Assembly (NCBI GenBank): GCA_023379265.1
Contig: JAMCUI010000008.1
Location: 1 to 32,584, forward strand
Direction of reading: 5' to 3'
DNA length: 32,584 nt
Origin: Patescibacteria group bacterium
GTDB taxonomy: Bacteria; Patescibacteriota; Microgenomatia; 2-02-FULL-39-11
The notes below the pieces were generated by a model that saw nothing but the letters and a program-made list of their open reading frames with translations, was not told the DNA's origin and searched no databases. The position numbers and the translations under genes are program-made. Each line of letters begins with the position of its first letter. Positions within the stretch are counted from its first letter, which is position 1. Of this stretch, positions 22,782-32,584 are shown in pieces.

Positions 22782-23504
22782 ATGGCTCTTGGCGTAAATC
22801 TGTATACCCTTCTTTATTTCTCACTGGGACTAAATATATTCCTAGTCCTTTATTTCCTCATGCGTCTTTTATCAGGGGGCAACATCTCATCCGCCACTGA
22901 GAAAACACAACATGACTCGTCTGAAATAGTCACAAAAACAAAAACAGAGTCAGCAGACATTCTCTCTAAAGCCATCAGACAGGCAAACAAAATATTGGTA
23001 AATTCCGAACTTAAGGGCTTAAGAATCGTGGCAAAGGAAAAGCTGGACAGCAAAAAAATAGCCGATGAGTACCAGGAGCATATAAAATCCCTTGAACAGA
23101 AACTGGAAAAACAATATGCCCAACAGTTGGAAGATACCCAAGAAGGCTATAACATCTTTCTTTCTACAGTCGAAAAAAGCCTCCAGGAAAGGATTGACCA
23201 GAACCAGAAAATGCTTGAAGCCAGAGCTTTGGCCTTTATTGACCATTCTGAAAGATTGATGGAACAGTTTACCGAAAGTATGCAAAATCAGGTTAGAGAG
23301 AAAGTTGAAAAAGAGTTGCAACAGGCAAAGGCCGAAATCGAGACTTATAAACAACGCCGGATGCAAATACTGGATGAAAATATCATTGAAATCCTGGAGA
23401 AAACATTACATGTTGCTCTGGGCAAAAAGCTTTCTCTTGCTGATCAGAGCGACTTGATATACCAGGCCTTGGAAGATGCCAAAAAGGAACACGCGCTTGA
23501 TTGA
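22782..23504 (+). CDS. atpF: F-type ATPase subunit b-like protein (membrane helix plus long coiled coil)
   Basis: The 240-residue protein has one N-terminal membrane helix (LYTLLYFSLGLNIFLVLYFL) and then an almost continuous charged helical coiled coil (about 55-205; for example KEKLDSKKIADEYQEHIKSL and KVEKELQQAKAEIETYKQRR). It ends in a short globular part (ILEKTLHVALGKKLSLADQS). Subunit b is the peripheral stalk that holds the catalytic head against the membrane. It is longer than the usual 155-170 residues. Sequence alone would only say 'anchored coiled coil'; the position just before delta and alpha makes subunit b the best call. Confidence 0.72.
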   Translation: MALGVNLYTLLYFSLGLNIFLVLYFLMRLLSGGNISSATEKTQHDSSEIVTKTKTESADILSKAIRQANKILVNSELKGLRIVAKEKLDSKKIADEYQEHIKSLEQKLEKQYAQQLEDTQEGYNIFLSTVEKSLQERIDQNQKMLEARALAFIDHSERLMEQFTESMQNQVREKVEKELQQAKAEIETYKQRRMQILDENIIEILEKTLHVALGKKLSLADQSDLIYQALEDAKKEHALD

Positions 23505-23597
23505 ATTCCCAACATCTCTTTTCAGGCACAAAAATAAACTGTGTGCGCGGCTTAAAACAAATTTATAAGGCGAATTCAAATATGAGTTGAGTCACCA

Positions 23598-24131
23598 ATG
23601 GATGATATCTCTTTACTACTCAAACCTATATTGCAAAATTCATTTTCAAAGACAGACATTCTGCGGCGGCTGCATCTTATCAGAGAATTCCTGGAGGCTT
23701 CTTTTTTCTCAGGCAGCAGGGAAAGTTTAGATTCATTTTGCCGGAGAAAAAACCTTTCTCCCCTGGACAGCCAATTTCTCTTCTCGCTAGGTAAAAATTT
23801 TTTCCAGTCTTTTTCCTCCAAAAATATGTATAAGATTCTTGATAGAATTGACAAGGAAGTAAAAAATGTTCCCGCGGTCATCATGTATCTTCCCTATATT
23901 CCTGATGAAAACGAAATTTATAAATTGGGATTGTGGTTTAAGGAAAATCTAAAAAAAGACATGCTTATCGAAATAAAAAACGACAGGGAAAAAATAGGTG
24001 GTTGTGCCCTATCCAAGGAAGGCTACTACAACGATTATTCCCTTCATCATTTTATCTCCAAAAGAAAATCGGAAATTCTCTCCCTTCTAGATGAATATGA
24101 CAAAAACCGTCCGGCACAGGCTAAACAGTAA
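23598..24131 (+). CDS. atpH: F-type ATPase delta (OSCP)-like subunit
   Basis: The 177-residue helical protein has the C-terminal OSCP pattern: PYIPDENEIYKLGLWFKENL, then MLIEIKNDREKIGGCALSKE (the D-x-x-x-I-G-G segment) and YNDYSLHHFISKRKSEIL, which matches the conserved end of delta subunits. The N-terminal half is helical but divergent. Delta links the b stalk to the top of alpha/beta. A three-base ORF (ATG-AGT-TGA, 23581-23589) precedes the start and is probably irrelevant. Gene order b-delta-alpha supports the call. Confidence 0.78.
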   Translation: MDDISLLLKPILQNSFSKTDILRRLHLIREFLEASFFSGSRESLDSFCRRKNLSPLDSQFLFSLGKNFFQSFSSKNMYKILDRIDKEVKNVPAVIMYLPYIPDENEIYKLGLWFKENLKKDMLIEIKNDREKIGGCALSKEGYYNDYSLHHFISKRKSEILSLLDEYDKNRPAQAKQ

Positions 24132-24138
24132 TCTGATT

Positions 24139-24144
24139 TATAAT
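24139..24144 (+). promoter_or_regulatory. -10 box upstream of the alpha gene
   Basis: TATAAT lies 14 nt before the ATG at 24159, which would give a leader of about 8 nt without Shine-Dalgarno sequence. Confidence 0.4.
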
Positions 24145-24158
24145 AAAAATTATTCACA

Positions 24159-25856
24159 ATGATTCAAGACAATAGTGAAGAAAAAAAAGAAGTAGGATAT
24201 GTTGTTGGAGCTCAAGATTACCTGGTGTATCTTGAAGGTCTTCCTTCAGCCAGAATAAACGATATAGTTATCAGCCAAAAGAGCGGACGGGCTATAGTCA
24301 CAGCGCTTGAAAGGGAAAAGATTGAAGTACAGATGCTAGATTCGGAAAAGCCCACGCCTGGAGACTCTTTCCAACTGACGGGAAAAGGGCTCACTCTACC
24401 CCTAAAAGCCAATCTTTTGGGCCGGGCAATTGATCCCCTTGGAGTTCCAATTGACGGAAAAGGCAAGTTACCTCCCATAAAAAATGTGGAAATAGATTTG
24501 GATATTGTCGCACCCGGTATAGACGCCAGAGAAGTCATATTGGACCAATTCACAACCGGCCTTCTTGTTATCGATACTCTTCTTCCTATTGGAAAGGGAC
24601 AGAGGGAATTGCTTTTCGGGGAACCCAGGAGTGGAAAAACATCGCTTCTTCTGGATATTATCCTGAGCCAAAAAGACACTGGACGCATCTGTGTCTACAA
24701 TGCTATAGGCAAATCTGAAGTGGATATACTCCGTTTCCTTTCTGCTTTGGAAAAATTTGAGGCGATTGGATATACGACAGTTGTCGCCGCCGACTCTAAT
24801 ATGTCTGCTCCTATTATAAACATCTCCCCTGCTGTCTCTCTATCTTTGGCTGAATACTACCGGGATCAAGGACGGGATGTACTACTTATATTGGATGATC
24901 TGTCAACTCATGCCAAATATCTGCGTGAAGCATCGCTTCTTGCTGGACGCATACCAGGCCGTGAATCATACCCAGCAGATATCTTCTACCAACACAGCCA
25001 TCTGGTGGAGCGGGCTGGATATTTTAACGATAAGTACCACAAAGGCTCAATTACCCTACTACCTATGATTGAAACGAATATAGAAAACCTGACAAGCGTC
25101 ATCCCCACAAGTGTCATGTCTATGACTGATGGGCATATACTTTTCTCTTCAGCCCTGCGCGCTCAGGGAAAATACCCTGCTATTGAGGTGGACAAATCCG
25201 TCACCCGTGTAGGACGACAGACCCAAAAGCTGATTCATAAAAAAATATCAGACAGGATAAGATCGCTCCTCTCACACTACCATGAGGTGGAAAGACTAAG
25301 CAGATTCGGTTCAGAGCTGACCGCAGAAACCCAACTGGTACTAAAACGTGGCGTCATAACAGAAGGACTCATTAGACAAGAACCTCTCAAACCAATACCG
25401 GTTCAAATCCAAATTCTTTTACTTACTCTAGTCTTTGCCACTTTTTTTGATAACAAGGATCTTGACTTCCTGAAAAAATACAAACAGAAAATAATTGACA
25501 CTCTTTCCCAGGAAAAAACCTACAAGGATATTGCTGCCCAACTGGACAAATTGAAATACAAAGAACTAGTAGAGTTGCTCCAGAAAAATCTCCAACCTCT
25601 GGAAAATGCCTGCAGGGAAGACGAAACGTCGCAAACTACCACGGCAACTATTACCACTGTCGCACAGAAACCACCACAAGAGACAAACGGTACAGCGTTA
25701 AACAATAAACAACCTCTGCCTATTAACAACACGACATCTATTCCTAAACAGACTCAGCAAACAAATGGTACAACTAGTACTGGGAATCAAATACAACAAA
25801 CATCCGGTTCAAATATGACAAATGTTCAAGCGAGGCCGGCAACAATACTGAAATAA
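24159..25856 (+). CDS. atpA: F1 ATPase subunit alpha with long low-complexity C-terminal tail
   Basis: The 565-residue protein is a clear alpha subunit: beta-barrel domain, then the P-loop G154-EPRSGKT161 (usually GDRQTGKT), YNAIGKSEVDI, LLILDDLSTHAKYLREASLL, GRESYPADIFYQHSHLVERA, IPTSVMSMTDG, and SVTRVG with the Arg finger (Arg350) that completes the beta catalytic site. In alpha the nucleotide site is regulatory. From about residue 488 to 565 the chain is a Thr/Gln/Asn/Pro-rich tail (for example SIPKQTQQTNGTTSTGNQIQ, ending ATILK) absent from normal alpha subunits. Beta carries a similar tail. Gene order is delta-alpha-gamma-beta-epsilon. Confidence 0.93.
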   Translation: MIQDNSEEKKEVGYVVGAQDYLVYLEGLPSARINDIVISQKSGRAIVTALEREKIEVQMLDSEKPTPGDSFQLTGKGLTLPLKANLLGRAIDPLGVPIDGKGKLPPIKNVEIDLDIVAPGIDAREVILDQFTTGLLVIDTLLPIGKGQRELLFGEPRSGKTSLLLDIILSQKDTGRICVYNAIGKSEVDILRFLSALEKFEAIGYTTVVAADSNMSAPIINISPAVSLSLAEYYRDQGRDVLLILDDLSTHAKYLREASLLAGRIPGRESYPADIFYQHSHLVERAGYFNDKYHKGSITLLPMIETNIENLTSVIPTSVMSMTDGHILFSSALRAQGKYPAIEVDKSVTRVGRQTQKLIHKKISDRIRSLLSHYHEVERLSRFGSELTAETQLVLKRGVITEGLIRQEPLKPIPVQIQILLLTLVFATFFDNKDLDFLKKYKQKIIDTLSQEKTYKDIAAQLDKLKYKELVELLQKNLQPLENACREDETSQTTTATITTVAQKPPQETNGTALNNKQPLPINNTTSIPKQTQQTNGTTSTGNQIQQTSGSNMTNVQARPATILK

Positions 25857-25924
25857 ATATTAAAACGCAAACTGCAATTGTAAATAGTTTATAATTTATA
25901 TTATTTGTCAAAAAAAAGCGAAAA

Positions 25925-26770
25925 ATGTCTACAATAATTGAGCTTAAGGAAGAACTGGATGATGTACAAACACTAAACTTTATTAGTCAAGCCTTCACGG
26001 AAGCAAGTGCTGCCAAACTACAAAAAATCCGGGGTGATTTTGAAAAAAACAAACAGTTCTACGAAGAGATAAGCCATGTCTACCATCTGGTAAAAACAAG
26101 CGCGGTCAAAGCCAAAAAGCTACATGATAAAGCGGAAAAAACTCAGGTTGATGAAAAAACTCTTCATGTTGCCCTGACCTCCAACCAACATTTTTACGGC
26201 AACATAAACTCGGAGCTGATGCGCAAATTCACTAGTGACGCCGCAAGCACCAAAGCCGACCTTATGGTTATCGGAAAGACGGGAAACGATTTTATGCGCT
26301 CGGCCAGGCTGGGAAAACCATATAAGACTTTGCAATTTACCAAAGACTCCCCCACCCGGGAAGAACTGGTCACTTTTCTGGACAGTGTTAAAGAATACCT
26401 TAAGGTATTTGTCTATTATCCCAAATTTGTCACCCTTTTGACACAAACTGTTGCGGTAACCGATATTACCCAATTTTCCAATCCTGACGCAAAAGAATTA
26501 AATGAAGAAATACACATGATATTTGAACCGGAATTGCATCAGATGCTGGACTTTTTTGAACGCACTGTTCATACAGTCCTTTTTTTGCGCGTCATACTTG
26601 AAACTGACCTTTCAAGGACTGCAGCAAGACTTATCGCCATGAGCTCGGCTGATGAAAGATCAAAAGAAATGATAAGTGAGAAAAAACAGGAAATCAGAAA
26701 ACTTGAGATGTCTCTGATGAATGCGCAGATGCTTGAGACTTTTTCCGGGATGAGTAAATGGAAAAAATAG
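25925..26770 (+). CDS. atpG: F1 ATPase subunit gamma, divergent
   Basis: The 281-residue protein has the gamma layout. An N-terminal helix (LDDVQTLNFISQAFTEASAAKLQKIRGD) is comparable to the 'I-x-x-x-x-x-I-T-x-A-M-x-x-V-A-x-x-K-L' helix. The central Rossmann-like domain contains LHVALTSNQHFYGNIN and DLMVIGKTGNDFM. The C-terminal helix contains DLSRTAARLIAMSSADERSK, the counterpart of 'H-x-x-R-M-x-A-M-x-x-A'. Gamma is the central rotor shaft. Sequence conservation is low compared with alpha and beta, and the C-terminus ends in ETFSGMSKWKK rather than the usual 'E-I-x-x-I-x-x-G-A'. Its place between alpha and beta supports the call. It is about 70 nt after alpha. Confidence 0.85.
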   Translation: MSTIIELKEELDDVQTLNFISQAFTEASAAKLQKIRGDFEKNKQFYEEISHVYHLVKTSAVKAKKLHDKAEKTQVDEKTLHVALTSNQHFYGNINSELMRKFTSDAASTKADLMVIGKTGNDFMRSARLGKPYKTLQFTKDSPTREELVTFLDSVKEYLKVFVYYPKFVTLLTQTVAVTDITQFSNPDAKELNEEIHMIFEPELHQMLDFFERTVHTVLFLRVILETDLSRTAARLIAMSSADERSKEMISEKKQEIRKLEMSLMNAQMLETFSGMSKWKK

Positions 26771-26775
26771 TTACA

Positions 26776-26874
26776 ACTCACGTAACGCAGGTTTGCAACT
26801 GAGTTACTCAGTATATACCCATCTACTCTGCTTTTTCAGCTCTACGAGCTTCAAACCAGAGTAAGATGTGTATA
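26776..26874. repeat. Two-hairpin interspersed repeat, copy 1 (between gamma and beta genes)
   Basis: It is closely similar to 29117-29225 in the same orientation. It holds a hairpin GTAACGCAG/CTGAGTTAC (8 of 9 pairs) and then an inverted repeat with TATAC-C-CATCT on the left and AGATG-T-GTATA on the right. The right end lies 4 nt before the beta-gene ATG at 26879. Confidence 0.8.
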
Positions 26875-26875
26875 A

Positions 26876-28555
<1,680 letters not shown>

Positions 28556-28849
28556 GAATATTGAATTCTATCCGTAGACTTGGATATATAACTATCTTTA
28601 TATATCTAAAAGTATCAACTAATCCTAATATACGTAAAAAAAGATCGTATAAAACACATACCCTATAATTCGAACGATATTAAAAAGAAACATATGCCTT
28701 ATAGTATTAATTACAACAATTATAAATCTTTATTTCCCCTTCATATTTTTCAAAAAATGTTGGTAATTAATTCTAAATAAAAGTCAAAAATATGTTGATT
28801 TATATATAACAAACTATTAAAATAATAATCATTCTCTCTCAAGTATTCT
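28556..28849. other. AT-rich non-coding gap between beta and epsilon genes
   Basis: I see no convincing gene here. The sequence is very AT-rich with short palindromic words such as TATATA. A CCCTATAATTCG box near 28669 could be an isolated -10. No Shine-Dalgarno sequence precedes the epsilon ATG. Confidence 0.5.
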
Positions 28850-29101
28850 ATGAAAAACTTATTGACTATCCGTATTTCAAGCCCAGAAAATCTAGTGTGG
28901 GAAGGAAAAGGTGAATGGGTATCCTCAATCAACTCAAAAGGGCCTTTTGACATACTACCTATGCATGCAAATTTCATCACAGTTGTCGAAAAACATCCTA
29001 TTAAAGTCAAGGATGAGACTGGAAAAGTAAACGAATACTCATTTGATCGGGCTGTACTATATATCCACGACAACCAAGTATCTATCTACGTAGGTATCTA
29101 G
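28850..29101 (+). CDS. atpC: F1 ATPase subunit epsilon, beta-barrel domain only
   Basis: The 83-residue protein matches only the N-terminal beta-sandwich of epsilon: LLTIRISSPENLVWEGKGEW, then GPFDILPMHANFITVVEK (family pattern G-x-F-G-I-L-P-x-H) and RAVLYIHDNQVSIYVGI. The C-terminal helical hairpin, which in normal epsilon (about 130-140 residues) inhibits the enzyme, is absent. The barrel domain binds the base of gamma and the c ring. Its TAG stop lies within the left end of a repeat element (29098), so the gene could have been shortened by that insertion. The frame before the stop shows no decay. Confidence 0.82.
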   Translation: MKNLLTIRISSPENLVWEGKGEWVSSINSKGPFDILPMHANFITVVEKHPIKVKDETGKVNEYSFDRAVLYIHDNQVSIYVGI

Positions 29102-29292
29102 AACTCATCTCAATATACTCACGTAACTCAGGTTTGCAACTAAGTTACTCAGTATATACCCATCTAATCTGCTTTTTACCCTTCGTTGGGACTTAGGACT
29201 GCAAACCGGAGTAAGATGGGTATATCCTGTTTTTAGCTTCGGATTATATTATTCCCTCAGGCTTGAAAATGAGATTTTGAGATAGCCTCTAA
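29098..29292. repeat. Interspersed inverted-repeat element, copy 2, carrying a nested second element
   Basis: The left end CTAGAACTCATCTC is identical to that at 3713. The right end GAGATAGCCTCTAA corresponds to the right end at 3784-3797 with changes. The internal words TTTTTAGCTTCG and GAGATTTTGAGAT also match. Between AATAT and ATCCTGTTTTTAG lies the second element (29117-29225). Confidence 0.7.
29117..29225. repeat. Two-hairpin interspersed repeat, copy 2 (nested)
   Basis: Same orientation as 26776-26874. Here the inverted repeat TATACCCATCT/AGATGGGTATA is perfect (11 bp), and the first hairpin is GTAACTCAG/CTAAGTTAC. It interrupts the element at 29098-29292. Confidence 0.8.
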
Positions 29293-29690
29293 TTCGAATT
29301 TCCTTTATTTCCAATCATTTAAGTGTTTTTTACTCTATCTATATTTTCCTAAAATATCTCTTTTTTGTTTAAAATTTTCTATCAAAAAAATCACAAAATT
29401 TAACGGAAAACTTACTTTTTTTATGGAAAAATTTCTAAAAATTTGTATTTTTATAGGTCCTTCAATTTTATAAAAATTATAATTTCTTATAACAAATTTT
29501 TTGTCAATTTTAAGTATCCTCTCCTCTTTTTTCAAAAACGATTTTCCCAAAAAAAACATTTTCACAAAATTGAAGATTTTTCCCAGTTTTTGATATTTCT
29601 TTTCCAGATTAAAAATTTGAAAAAAAGCGGGAAAAATTTTAAGTATTTGTGAAATCGTTGTACGACCTCTTGACTTCTCCGTGAAAACAT
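29293..29690. other. Long A/T-tract region, no gene
   Basis: About 400 nt dominated by runs of A and T (for example TTTTTTTAT and AAAAAAAACA), many spaced about one helical turn apart, so probably curved DNA. Short open frames exist on both strands but are low complexity with no start context. It separates the F1-like cluster from the giant fibre gene. Confidence 0.55.
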
Positions 29691-29698
29691 GTTGTTAT

Positions 29699-29750
29699 TA
29701 TAATTGTTACTAGTAACATTTGTGTAACTACTTGATATATCAATCAGTTA
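29699..29750 (+). promoter_or_regulatory. Putative promoter with two palindromic operators before the collagen-like gene
   Basis: TATAAT (29699-29704) is followed at once by a perfect 14-bp palindrome, TGTTACTAGTAACA (29705-29718), that would cover the start site. A second palindrome is centred on TTGATATATCAA (29732-29743), with outer arms TAACT (29725-29729) and AGTTA (29746-29750). A -35 is not clear; TTGACT at 29670-29675 is 23 bp away. The second palindrome would form a hairpin 13 nt before the GTG. Confidence 0.5.
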
Positions 29751-29763
29751 TACAAGTCAATAA

Positions 29764-32584
<2,821 letters not shown>

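Noticed and set aside
29335-29652. Two short open frames on opposite strands in the AT-rich block
   Set aside because: They are low-complexity Phe/Lys/Ile-rich products of A and T runs, with no start signals or recognisable domains.
29293-29690. Replication origin
   Set aside because: The region is AT-rich, but I see no cluster of DnaA-box-like sequences and no dnaA, dnaN or similar gene nearby.

Overview
The window looks like a chromosome fragment of a Candidate Phyla Radiation (Patescibacteria) bacterium, most likely of the Microgenomates (OP11) group. The grounds are a ribosomal protein L1 with a long charged N-terminal extension, several secreted protein families that I associate with these bacteria, many small proteins with a single N-terminal membrane anchor and Thr/Pro-rich stalks, and a minimal metabolic gene set. 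TGA is used as a stop (for example at 801-803), so the recoded Gracilibacteria/Absconditabacteria are unlikely. The lineage call is from memory of families, not from a search.

Layout. 1-1500: the end of an exported Pro/Ser/Thr-tailed protein, then a BrnT/BrnA-type toxin-antitoxin pair. 1560-5260: ribosomal genes rplK-rplA, a small membrane protein, a palindromic repeat, an L10-type leader with attenuator, then rplJ-rplL. 5270-6600: a structured RNA candidate, a small excisionase-like HTH protein, and galT on the minus strand. 6650-13280: an extracytoplasmic block of two membrane-anchored clan GH-A glycoside hydrolases sharing an almost identical anchor, a SurA/PpiC-like protein and a secreted dockerin-bearing protein. 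13340-17550: a stand-alone LigD-type 3'-phosphoesterase overlapping a pterin carbinolamine dehydratase, two minus-strand surface proteins with Thr/Pro stalks and similar hydrophobic C-termini, a SIMPL-domain protein and a beta-carbonic-anhydrase-like protein. 17680-21180: a minus-strand rpe-tkt-tal operon for the non-oxidative pentose phosphate pathway.

21270-29100: an unusual F1-ATPase-like gene cluster ordered exported c-hairpin fusion, b, delta, alpha, gamma, beta, epsilon. It has no subunit a gene, its c-like hairpin has no membrane carboxylate and carries an exported domain, alpha and beta end in long Thr/Gln/Asn/Pro-rich tails, and epsilon is only the beta-barrel domain. I regard this as the best candidate for an undescribed system: an F1-type motor joined to something other than a normal ion-translocating Fo.

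29760-end: a giant open reading frame running off the window. It encodes two tandem tyrosine-recombinase core-binding-like domains without a catalytic domain, one membrane helix, a fibre-like region and at least 495 residues of collagen-like Gly-X-Y repeats.

Across the window many genes have a -10 box placed so that transcription would start at or within a few bases of the start codon. This suggests that leaderless mRNAs are common here, while rplJ and rplL keep Shine-Dalgarno leaders. Interspersed hairpin-forming repeats occur at 3713-3797, 26776-26874 and 29098-29292, the last being one element nested in another.
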